A stretch of DNA of 13,527 nucleotides, taken from positions 1 through 13,527 of the forward strand of contig JAFISE010000365.1 in NCBI GenBank assembly GCA_022560025.1, written 5' to 3'. Positions 1-7,815 of this stretch are shown here, piece by piece. The translations under genes and the position numbers were made by a program. The notes beneath the pieces were generated by a model. That model did no database searches, had not been told where the DNA came from, and was given only the letters and a program-made list of their open reading frames with translations. Every line of letters starts with the position of its first letter. Position 1 is the first letter of the stretch. This DNA is from Stagonosporopsis chrysanthemi. Taxonomy: Eukaryota > Ascomycota > Dothideomycetes > Pleosporales > Didymellaceae.

Positions 1-1315
1 ATTGTGGTGGTAGAGAAATAACGCGTCAAAGTTGGGTTATCACGGTGGGGTGGGTGGCCCAAAACTATATGTGGCCCAGAAGTATATAGACTAGCTTACT
101 GATCGCTGTCGATTTCTGGATGCACTACGCTTACCTATTTCGGCCAGAAACTCTCCGTCGAACACTAATCAGTGATCGCCAAAACTTTCTCCTTCTCAAA
201 AGTCAAGCAAGACCATAAAAAATCTGGAATCATAAGCTGCGAATCGCATTTCAAAGCAAGAAATTGCCCCGATTTCCTTGTTTCAATCTAGCAACGGTGG
301 CCTTTCCTCAGCAACAAAACTGGCGGTAATCACTACCTGCCACTAAAGAGAAGGTTCTATGACGCAATGACAATCGAGAGTTCCTTTTCCGGATCTGATA
401 GCGCAACTAGTCCCCCTTCAGCTCGCGACTTTGAATAAGAGAGATGGAGACGTGTAGAGGACTCTAGCTGGTCAGCGATAGCCTCATGATGATTCAGGGA
501 TTCGGAATTTTCATTCTCCTTGTGTTGATGATCGACAGCCGAACCTTGTGGCAGTCGAAAAGCGAGGGGAGTTGTCTCTTTGTGAGGCATCACAGATAGA
601 CTACCAAATTCTGAGTACAAAGCCGAGCCAACTTGTGAGTCTGCCTCCTCTGGTAGCTATTATTTCGAGATACTTTGAGTAGTCCCCATTGAGTTACTGA
701 CGTTTACGACGAGCGCGCACATCAACAACGCAGAAAACAGTAGGCGCAGAAAATAGTAGGACTATCAACGGTTGCCACTCGCAGCACGCCCTGATCCGGC
801 GCAAAGCAGATATGTGTGAATCAACCGCCTTGTATATTGAGACCTTGAGGATTTAGTTTGGCGGCGATGAGTTCAGGTAGACAATAGAGTGATCCCACGC
901 CATCTGATAATTTTGTTGTTGGCCGAGGTTCGTTAAATTGTAGCCTTTTTAGTGTTTGGAGGTCCCTGTACACAACTTAGACCAATGCCTCAGCATGCGA
1001 ATGTTGAGTACGAACTCCACAGCAAGAGAAGCTAGTCACACCAAGAATCGCCTCAGCTTGAGCTGGGATTTTGTACCATCACTAGTCGTTATGTGCGAGA
1101 GCTGTATGTCGGCTTGCCGCGCATTTCCACAGATGTCGCCAATGCACCGACTGCTGCATACATAAATTATGTAGCGAGCTCGTGAGTACGGATGACAGCA
1201 TATCGTGACGAAAGGCAGCTCAAGCATCCGAGCATTCGGATATTCGAAGATCACATTTGCCATAACACGTGCAACACGATCGGCCCTCATATGGCATGAT
1301 CCTCGCGTTCCAGCC
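1..1315. other. Intergenic stretch without a defensible gene
   Basis: About 1.3 kb of ordinary base composition, unlike the right half of the window. Several short open frames lie on both strands, and none resembles a family I know. The only one with a hint of gene structure is on the minus strand. A frame at about 702-870 encodes a hydrophobic stretch, and it could splice through a 52-bp GTCAGT...CCAG intron (650-701) into a hydrophilic frame ending at 357. I do not call it a gene. A short 16-bp tandem duplication lies at 729-760. No tRNA or rRNA was seen. Confidence 0.55.
729..760. repeat. Two tandem 16-bp units
   Basis: CGCAGAAAACAGTAGG (729-744) is followed directly by CGCAGAAAATAGTAGG (745-760), differing at one base. 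The unit length is not a multiple of three, which argues mildly against a coding role for the surrounding sequence. This looks like a simple local duplication. Confidence 0.8.
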
Positions 1316-1813
1316 TCACAGCACCTTTCCCCCCTTTATTTTCACTCTAGACGCCTCCTCCTCCTCTTCCTCCCAAAATCCTGCCCTCGCCAAAAACGCT
1401 AGCCTGACCAACGTCACAACTCCCGTGACCCCCACGGCTCCCCAATCCTCTGCTCTCCACTCCCCAGGCCACAGCCTCCCCTGCTCCCCAAGCGCCCTCC
1501 AGACCGCTAACCCGTACGCGAAATCTGTAACCAGCAGCCCCAACTCGACGATATGCCAGATCTTGATGTCGCGCGTGTAGCGCAGCAGGATGGCAGACAG
1601 GACGAAGCAGTTTAGCATGTGGCCAGCGCGCTGGGTAAGGATCATGACGTGTCCAGTGTCGGGAATGGCATTGGGAATGTGGGATGAGAGGACGGTGGTG
1701 GGCGCGAAGATGTCGAGGTAGGTCGCCCAGAGGCTGAGGAGGGGGTCTATGTTGGTGAAGAAGACGCGGTAGAAGGAGGGGATGGAGCGCGTTGGGGGGG
1801 TTCGTTCGGGCAT
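1316..1813 (-). CDS. DUF7704 family integral membrane protein
   Basis: A single-exon gene for 165 residues. The pattern fits the fungal DUF7704 family: an N-terminal IPSFYRVFFTNIDPLLSLWA segment, then a central QRAGHMLNCFVLSAILLRYT helix, a WHIVELGLLVTDFAYGLAVW helix, and a C-terminal DWGAVGVTGVVTLVRLAFLA helix. I see four likely transmembrane segments at about 22-42, 64-80, 86-106 and 124-146. A cytosolic-type tail carries six glutamates (148-153) and basic residues. The family has no established biochemical function, and I infer only membrane location. I chose the ATG at 1813 because family homology starts within about ten residues of it. An in-frame ATG at 1933 would add 40 low-complexity residues that look like translated 5' leader. 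The stop lies 1,315 bp from the left edge, and the PL4 gene's stop is 168 bp upstream of this start, on the same strand. Confidence 0.82.
   Translation of the reverse strand: MPERTPPTRSIPSFYRVFFTNIDPLLSLWATYLDIFAPTTVLSSHIPNAIPDTGHVMILTQRAGHMLNCFVLSAILLRYTRDIKIWHIVELGLLVTDFAYGLAVWRALGEQGRLWPGEWRAEDWGAVGVTGVVTLVRLAFLARAGFWEEEEEEASRVKIKGGKVL
1355..1372 (-). repeat. GAG/GAA triplet run coding for six glutamates
   Basis: Six consecutive glutamate codons (five GAG, one GAA) near the C-terminus of the DUF7704 gene form a short triplet microsatellite. It keeps the reading frame and may vary in length between isolates. Confidence 0.75.
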
Positions 1814-1981
1814 GGTAGCTGTGGTTAGAGCACAATTAATTGAAGTGTTTGCCTTGTTGCAATGAGTAAGACTGGTTGTTGTGTTATTCCGCGACGGAGC
1901 CACCGTGCAGCTAGATGAGAGTATGACGTTCATGCGACGCGTAACCTAACGCTAGCCGTTTATGGACATACGACCACAATC

Positions 1982-3824
1982 TCATACTACCCATTCCAAA
2001 ATAATACTATCCCACAAAACACCTCTCCATAGCGTGTAACGATCCGTAGCGAAGCTCAACACATTTTTACCGGGCTTTAGATCTGCTGCAGCAATCTCAT
2101 ATTGCAAGAAGCGCCACTCTCCACTCATTGTTCCTGAACGATACGCCGCCGGATCGCTTGTCAGTGTGTCTTTACTGATGTTGCCGATCGTCTTATTACC
2201 GTTAAGATAGATGGTCAAGGCTGTGGACTGTGAATAGCCAGCCAGCGAAACGCTCAACAGCGCCTTGGCAGTTGTCGACGGCATGGACGTGTTGAACACA
2301 ATATCCCAGTTGCCGATCTTCGAGGACGCGTAGTACCAGTCCGATGTTTTGGATGTTCCGACCGTAAAGGTGAGATTCTCAGGGCTCTTTTCGGTCAAGC
2401 CGTGCGCGTGTAGGCCTGAGTTGGTGAAGCCGGTCGTTTTCTTGTCGAAGTCGCCGATCTGGAAAATCTTCTTCCTGTTTGACGGCACGGTCCATCTCAG
2501 GGATCCTAAGTTTGTGTTCTTCCCTTTAGAAATGGTCACGGCGGATGTGAAGTTCGTGTATACGTCGCCGATGGTGCCGCCGTTCGAGGCAGCGATGAGG
2601 CCGTACGAGCCGGAGCGCACGTTGGGGATCGAGAATGAGCCGCTGGCATCTGCGGAGGCGGTGTAGTAGTAGTTAGATCCTTGGACGAGCGGGCGAGTAG
2701 ATGTATCAGTATCGCCCAAAAAGACTGCTGCGCCGGCTGCGGGGCGCCCGTCTGAAAGCGTGAGCCTGCCCTTGATGGAGCCACGAGAATGGTAAGCGGT
2801 GTCATTGAGGAAGGCATAAGGAAAGCTTGATCGCTCCTTAGCAGCACGTTTCTGCGCATCAGAGATGGAGCCGTCGTTCTTGACGTAAATCAGACCTAGT
2901 CGTTGAGGTAGTCAAGGGGGTTCACGTACCAAATACCACAGCCAAGGGCCCCAAATCTTCCCTACTGGCTGAGGAGTTTTAACTCCGACACGGAAGTGTG
3001 ATGTATCTTGTACAACGTTAAGCTGTACAGCATCGCCTGTCGCAGACTCGCGGTGCACCTAATCGAGTCAGCCCGTCTTGCTCATCAGTTTTGCGATGCT
3101 CATGAGAGGACTTACGGTCAGTGTCTGACTAAGGTGATTACCCGGCTGATACTCATTCGATGGATGAATGAACCAGCTCCCAGTCTTGTCACCATACACA
3201 CCCACGAAATCCCTCTCGCGTACGTAATTGGCGAAATCATACTTCGTAACATAGCTGCCATCCGGAAACTGGAACGTCTCGTCTTGGATCTCCGGGGCAC
3301 CAGCGTACAAGGCGAAATCAGGTAGCTTTTCGTTCTTATTAGTGTTGTAGCCGTGGGTGAAAAGATCGGGATTCAAGCGCCACAGGGTGCGGAAGATAGA
3401 GAGATCGGGCAAAGCTTTGTTGACAAAGTATTGATATGCGCCGGCCAGGTCGACGTAGATCACCCAGTGCAGGTCGCCGAGGGGTGAAGAGAAGGCGACG
3501 TCGATGTAGTCAGAGGTCTGCGATACAATCTTGGCACTGGTGTAGACTAGGTTGGCTTCGCCGTCTGTATATTCACTAATTAGTCTTGTTTGGCTGGATT
3601 TCATAGAAGTACGCACCGACACCAGCATAGTGACCTTGCGCTTTGCCCACTGCATCGTAGCCTTTGTACTGCAGCTTTGTAGCATAAGTTGCACCCTGGG
3701 TAAGGTTCCAAAGGTCATTCCCTAAAACCCATTGACTGGAGGAAACCTGCTGAAAGAATGGTCCTTTGGCTGCAACCAAATTCACTACGGCGAGCGTTGC
3801 AACTATCAACGAGACAGACCGCAT
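1982..3824 (-). CDS. Secreted rhamnogalacturonan lyase, polysaccharide lyase family 4
   Basis: My model has four exons: 3824-3617, 3564-3116, 3058-2930 and 2878-1982. The introns are 52, 57 and 51 bp with donors GTGCGT, GTAAGT and GTACGT. The first two have clear branch sites (ACTAAT, CTGAC). All junctions keep frame, giving 560 residues, close to the size of fungal RhgB-type enzymes. Residues 1-19 form a signal peptide ending LVAA. The catalytic beta domain spans about 20-280, with FRTLWRLNPDLFTHG (127-141), TKYDF (176-180), LTVHRES (218-224) and GPWLWYLNDGS (256-266). A fibronectin-III-like domain follows (about 295-390), then a galactose-binding-like domain (about 400-560) ending in LWRGVLWDSIILEWVV. 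Family PL4 cleaves rhamnose-galacturonic acid bonds of pectin by beta-elimination outside the cell. Lys177 and His240 are my tentative matches to the Lys/His pair proposed for the Aspergillus aculeatus enzyme. The start codon context is CAAGATG. Confidence 0.88.
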
Positions 3825-4427
3825 CTTGATTCTGTCGAATTCGCATGGCACATCTTTCTGAGCAAGGTCGGTGTCATTTGTACCTCAAAAGTAAGCGAGC
3901 ACGCAATATTGTCGCAATAAGGCGAGCAACGTGTTATGTCGGAGATGGGGGCGTGTGTAGGACTACAAAAGGCAAGTGGAGCAAAGTTTTGTTCGGAAGA
4001 AGCGGTCGCTACGGCGTGTTTTGCAGGGATGTGAACACAGAGTCGCCCATCGTTGTGGGACAGCCTTACTTTTTTTGCGCCGTTGCTGCGTTATCGCCGG
4101 AAGAATTATGTCGTGATTATAAGCCGTTATTGGACCAATTTTGCGAACATAAGTGCTCAAGTGTACAGTAGATCGAAGTCATCATAATTGAAATCTTTTA
4201 CTTCAACACTAGTGAGCGACGGACGGTATGAGCTGGACCGTGATAGATTCGTTATGAGACTCTGTAGGTGAGGTTTCCTGCACAGCTTCGATAGCGTTGT
4301 ACATGACCTTGCGGCTGCTGACATAAGAGGAAATTGAGTGATGGGTATAGTGAAGCAATTGAAACGCCGTCCACGATCGTCATCTGTCGAATCCCCCACA
4401 TGTTCTCTCGCAACACAAAGTTACTCA
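3825..4427. other. Intergenic: promoter side of the lyase gene and 3' side of the ATPase gene
   Basis: About 600 bp between two minus-strand genes. It must hold the 3' untranslated region of the ATPase gene and the promoter of the lyase gene. A TATTGGACCAATTT motif at about 4130-4143 reads as a CCAAT element on both strands, roughly 310 bp upstream of the lyase start, and could bind the fungal CCAAT complex. That is inference from the motif alone. I saw no clear TATA box, AATAAA signal or terminator. The short open frames here lack family features and look random. Confidence 0.5.
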
Positions 4428-7418
4428 TCATCTTCCGCGGCCACGGCCGCGACCACAGCCACGACCGCCTCTGGCACTGCTGTCGGAACCACCCGCACTC
4501 GCAGCTGTTTCGCCACTTGTGCTTGCACCACCCTCACCTAGCAACCTCGTCAGATCGCCAATACCACCACTTCTGACATTCTTCCTTTTGCCGCCCTCCT
4601 TTTCTGCAAATGCCATAGCCATCAGCTTCCTCTTATCACTCTGGATACCCAGCACTCTTTCTTCCACGCTGTCCTCAACAACAAGACGAAAAACGGTAGT
4701 CTCCCGCTTCTGACCCAGGCGATGGACTCGATCGACAGCCTGGTCTTCGATGGCGGGCGCCCACCAGCTGTCTGCCATAACGACCTGATTTGCAGCGACT
4801 AGGTTCAGGCCGACTGAGCAAACGGAAAGAGATGCGAGCATAATCGTTGTCTTAGAGTCATTATCGAGTGCCTCGAGCGCGGCATCACGGGCCACGGCCG
4901 ACATGGAGCCATCAATACGCGTAAACGTGTAGCCTGCAGCGGCTAGGTGCACTTGGATGAGGTCAAGGAAAGACGTCCATTGGCTGAAAATGATGGTCTT
5001 GTTTGTCTTATCCTTCGAACTGGCAGCTAGGATTTGCAGCAGTTGCTCGACTTTACTACTTGTGTTCTTCTCGAGCGAAGCCTTGTCCGCTTCAGACTGA
5101 GCCGTAGGTTCAGCCTTTACGGATTTCTCGACGGCTGGCTTGACCGTTGTAGAGCCAAAAGACTCGAGTTCGGCACGGCACATAGGACATTTACCTTGGA
5201 GTTCGATGACACGTTCGAGGCAGGGCGTGCAAAAAATGTGCGCGCATTTGGTGATAACGGGCTCTTTGTAAGTGTCGAAGCAGATTGGGCAATCTTCCTG
5301 CGAGTCGATAGATAGCTGCAGCATTTCTTGTAAAGCCTCCTTGTTTTCGGCGGTAAGGTCGACGACGCCTTCGGCTTCGAGTTGTTTCATGATGGATTCG
5401 AGACGCTCTTCACCGACCAACTGCCAGTGGTTACACAGCTGACGCATACGCAGAAGAACCTCGAGAAGATGGCGATATGTGTCGAAAGCCTTCTGATTAC
5501 CAATGTTCTTCTTGTAGATATCGAGCGTACCCTTTGCTTGTGCCTCGAGTGCGTCATACTTCTCCTGCTCATGAGGGTGGAGCTTGAACTTGTGAACATA
5601 CTCTGACAGCTCCGGAAGACGAAGATCGATAAACGCCATCTTCTTCTTTCGTCGCAGGCATATGCTACCCATGAGCAACTGCAACGCTTTGTTGCCTTGT
5701 GGGTCGCCTGCCAGAACTGGACGAGAGATGGCTCCATGAAAGATCTCAAAAGCATCCAGGCCACCTGACAGACGCAGGAAACGAACCTGGCTATATAAAT
5801 CCTTCAAATTATTGATGATCGGCGTTCCTGTGAGCGACCAGCGTGACTGAGCCAAAAGGTTGCTAACAGCAATGGTCTTCTTAGCCTTGGGATTGCGGAT
5901 ATTGTGGCCTTCGTCCAGGATGACCCGTCGCCAGGTAATTGAAAATGGCCCCGATTTTCTTGGCAGCGCAGTGCTCTTTTGCGAGTACCAATCTGACGAA
6001 ATCGACTCGTAGGTGCTGATGACCACGTCGTAATTCTCGATTTGTTTGGGCGTGATAGGTTCCTTGCACGTGCCATGCCAGAACATGACTCGAAGAGTAT
6101 GCTTTGGGTCAACGTGCTTTTTGATCTGCGTACTCCAGTTGCTCATGACAGAGACCGGGGCCAGGATTAGGGTGGCATCGGCGGTACCTGGAGCCTGGCG
6201 GCGAAGAGACTTATCGGCCATTATGAGGGATATGACTTGGATTGTCTTACCCAGACCCATGTCATCTGCCAAGATGCCTCCAGATGCCAGCTTGGGATTC
6301 GTAACTGAGTAGTTAGTCGCCAGGTTGGTGAATGCATTGGGAATGCGAGAGTGGCGTTGCCAGAGGTGCACGACGTCCTTGGTACCTTGAGCTGGTAGCT
6401 GTGGAGACTCTTTATCCAACATCCATTGTAATCCTTGTAGTTGAAAGGGGTGCAAATCAGTCTGAAGGGCTCGAGGCTGAGCTGCCTTGGGCATCACAGC
6501 CAGGTCCTGTTCTTTGACGCCAAACTCCTCAACTACATTCTCAAAGTTCCTGGGGTTGAAGCGCTCGCTCCCACCAATGATATCTTCAAGACTAGATCCT
6601 GGTCCCATGCCATCAGACTGCGACGAGCCTGCCATATACTCGCTCATGCCATTTTTCCATCGCTGCCCGTCGCCGACGCCGACCACAGCGCCTCCGTTCC
6701 TCTTTGCTCTCTGGGCAGCTTCTTTGGCTAGCTTTTGTCTCTCTTTCTGCAATGATGTCTCCTTGCGCTTTCGATCTGCTGCATGGCCGATAGGGAGTTT
6801 GTCTTCTCTCATCTGGGCAAGCAGGTTCTCTCGTTCTACTGGCTCGTTCGTGCCATAGAGCTTGATCTCAATAGGGCAGTCAAATGCACCCTTTGGACCG
6901 GTGATGTGCGCTTCTACTAGAAGGCTGCGGTTGTCCATATACTTTGCCAACTTGGCAGCCCATGTCTTAGGAATATGGCCGATTTGTTCGCCCTGCACAT
7001 TTACCACTTGGATCGCATTCCTGTCGTACTGGTTGTGAGGCTCGCGTCTGCAGGTGACCATTTCGCCAACGGTTGCGTAGCCATTGTAATATCTAACGCC
7101 TACAATCTTGTTATGGAGCATACCGTACAGGCTATAGCTGTACTGCTGCTCATTGTAGCCCTGTGTCGCGTCTGGCACTTCTTGCGACGCATCATCGTCA
7201 TTGTCACTATCAATGACTAAGGCGTCGTGCTGAGACGAACCAGTCGGTGGTCGTGCAGGATGCGTGTTCGATGCGACACGAGGTTGCTTTGGCGCGCGAG
7301 GTCGCTGCTGGGGCGGGGACGAATGCGCGTAACCTTGCGATGAGTAGGCGTTTTGCGGTGAGTTGAAGGGCGAGCTCTCATTGCCAAGATCACCGTATTG
7401 GCGCTTGCGAGGAGGCAT
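4428..7418 (-). CDS. HLTF/Rad5-type SNF2 ATPase with HIRAN and RING domains
   Basis: An uninterrupted frame of 996 residues. A disordered N-terminus has an acidic VIDSDNDDD patch (68-76). A HIRAN domain covers about 94-190 (YGMLHNKIVGVRYY...REPHNQYDRNAI). A basic KERQKLAKEAAQRAKR stretch (225-240) follows. The SNF2 half has GGILADDMGLGKTIQ (380-394, Walker A), DEGH (502-505) and SLTGTPIINN (528-537). A C3HC4 RING (Cys710, 713, 725, His727, Cys730, 733, 744, 747) sits between the helicase halves, as in HLTF and Rad5. The C-terminal helicase half is at about 785-935, with SVGLNL and QAVDRVHRLGQKR (893-905). Family members use ATP to remodel stalled forks, and their RING polyubiquitinates PCNA. 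HIRAN binds 3' DNA ends in HLTF. All key residues are present. An arginine-glycine tail (984-996) ends the protein. The ATG at 7418 (context ACAATG) is the first in frame; only non-ATG codons lie upstream. HLTF-like rather than strict Rad5 is my preference, judged by size. Confidence 0.92.
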   Translation of the reverse strand: MPPRKRQYGDLGNESSPFNSPQNAYSSQGYAHSSPPQQRPRAPKQPRVASNTHPARPPTGSSQHDALVIDSDNDDDASQEVPDATQGYNEQQYSYSLYGMLHNKIVGVRYYNGYATVGEMVTCRREPHNQYDRNAIQVVNVQGEQIGHIPKTWAAKLAKYMDNRSLLVEAHITGPKGAFDCPIEIKLYGTNEPVERENLLAQMREDKLPIGHAADRKRKETSLQKERQKLAKEAAQRAKRNGGAVVGVGDGQRWKNGMSEYMAGSSQSDGMGPGSSLEDIIGGSERFNPRNFENVVEEFGVKEQDLAVMPKAAQPRALQTDLHPFQLQGLQWMLDKESPQLPAQGTKDVVHLWQRHSRIPNAFTNLATNYSVTNPKLASGGILADDMGLGKTIQVISLIMADKSLRRQAPGTADATLILAPVSVMSNWSTQIKKHVDPKHTLRVMFWHGTCKEPITPKQIENYDVVISTYESISSDWYSQKSTALPRKSGPFSITWRRVILDEGHNIRNPKAKKTIAVSNLLAQSRWSLTGTPIINNLKDLYSQVRFLRLSGGLDAFEIFHGAISRPVLAGDPQGNKALQLLMGSICLRRKKKMAFIDLRLPELSEYVHKFKLHPHEQEKYDALEAQAKGTLDIYKKNIGNQKAFDTYRHLLEVLLRMRQLCNHWQLVGEERLESIMKQLEAEGVVDLTAENKEALQEMLQLSIDSQEDCPICFDTYKEPVITKCAHIFCTPCLERVIELQGKCPMCRAELESFGSTTVKPAVEKSVKAEPTAQSEADKASLEKNTSSKVEQLLQILAASSKDKTNKTIIFSQWTSFLDLIQVHLAAAGYTFTRIDGSMSAVARDAALEALDNDSKTTIMLASLSVCSVGLNLVAANQVVMADSWWAPAIEDQAVDRVHRLGQKRETTVFRLVVEDSVEERVLGIQSDKRKLMAMAFAEKEGGKRKNVRSGGIGDLTRLLGEGGASTSGETAASAGGSDSSARGGRGCGRGRGRGR

Positions 7419-7554
7419 TGTAGCGCCTGAGGATGAATAGGGCGTTGATGCGCCTGGAAGGCGGACAAGTGGCGCAATATGCTGGGTTTGCGGTTGCGTG
7501 CGGGGAATCAATACCGTGTCTGTGCGCGTGATGCGCGGATTCGCGTGATGCGCT
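7419..7554 (-). promoter_or_regulatory. Short upstream region of the ATPase gene
   Basis: Only 136 bp of normal, fairly GC-rich sequence separates the ATPase start codon from the mutated AT block. Any promoter of native composition must lie here or inside the AT block. The region contains a pair of 12-bp direct repeats at its outer end. I saw no TATA box. Promoter status is inferred from position. Confidence 0.5.
7525..7553. repeat. Paired 12-bp direct repeat CGCGTGATGCGC
   Basis: CGCGTGATGCGC occurs at 7525-7536 and again at 7542-7553, perfectly conserved, with starts 17 bp apart. The pair abuts the border of the AT block and lies 107-135 bp upstream of the ATPase start. Its CpG-rich core has survived right up to the border of the mutated block. 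It could be a duplicated protein-binding site or a simple duplication. Confidence 0.8.
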
Positions 7555-7563
7555 GTTTTTACT

Positions 7564-7636
7564 AGTAAAAGTAGCAAAATTTAGTATCTTTAAAGCTAAT
7601 CTAGCTTTAAAAATGTTTAATTTTGCTACTTTTACT
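7564..7636. repeat. 73-nt imperfect palindrome at the AT-block border
   Basis: The arms AGTAAAAGTAGCAAAATT (7564-7581) and AATTTTGCTACTTTTACT (7619-7636) are perfect 18-bp inverted repeats. An inner perfect pair, TTTAAAGCTA (7589-7598) with TAGCTTTAAA (7602-7611), shares the same centre at 7600. Scattered mismatches lie between the two pairs. It could be a folded-back terminal repeat, a small MITE-like element, or a cruciform-prone junction. Confidence 0.85.
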
Positions 7637-7649
7637 TAGGCTAGCAAAT

Positions 7650-7815
7650 AGGTACAGAGTATCTAGCAGTAGGTAGAAGTAGAATTAAAGTTGCACAGAC
7701 CTAAAAGTAGTAGTAAAGTAAAAGTTGTACAAGCTAAAAGTAAAAGTTAAGTAAAGGTACTTCTAGTATAAGTAGAAGTAGAAGTTAAGTTATATAGACT
7801 TAAGTTAAGATTAAG
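7650..7815. repeat. Decayed tandem array, period about 33-34 bp
   Basis: Related units begin near 7653, 7687, 7721, 7754 and 7787. The units at 7687 (AAAGTTGCACAGACCTAAAA) and 7721 (AAAGTTGTACAAGCTAAAAG) align well. The unit near 7787 (AGTTATATAGACTTAAG) differs from the first mainly by C-to-T and G-to-A changes. The units at 7653 and 7754 are weaker matches. The array looks like a tandem repeat blurred by RIP. Confidence 0.5.

Noticed and set aside
956..1290. Overlapping short frames on both strands
   Set aside because: Both are under 90 codons, overlap each other, and show no motif or splice support.
1347..1835. Alternative 162-codon minus-strand frame over the DUF7704 gene
   Set aside because: It overlaps in another frame, is His/Arg/Pro-rich, and lacks the helix pattern; it is a shadow of the real gene.
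1814..1933. Longer DUF7704 protein from the ATG at 1933
   Set aside because: The extra 40 residues are Ser/Thr/Asn-rich with no family match, and DUF7704 similarity begins just after the ATG at 1813.
4157..4399. 80-codon minus-strand frame downstream of the ATPase gene
   Set aside because: No recognisable domain, no splice link to either neighbour, and most likely within the 3' untranslated region of the ATPase gene.
7419..7577. N-terminal extension of the ATPase frame by 53 residues
   Set aside because: The upstream open frame has no ATG and begins at a TTG inside the AT-rich palindrome. The ATG at 7418 has a good context and starts a plausible N-terminus.
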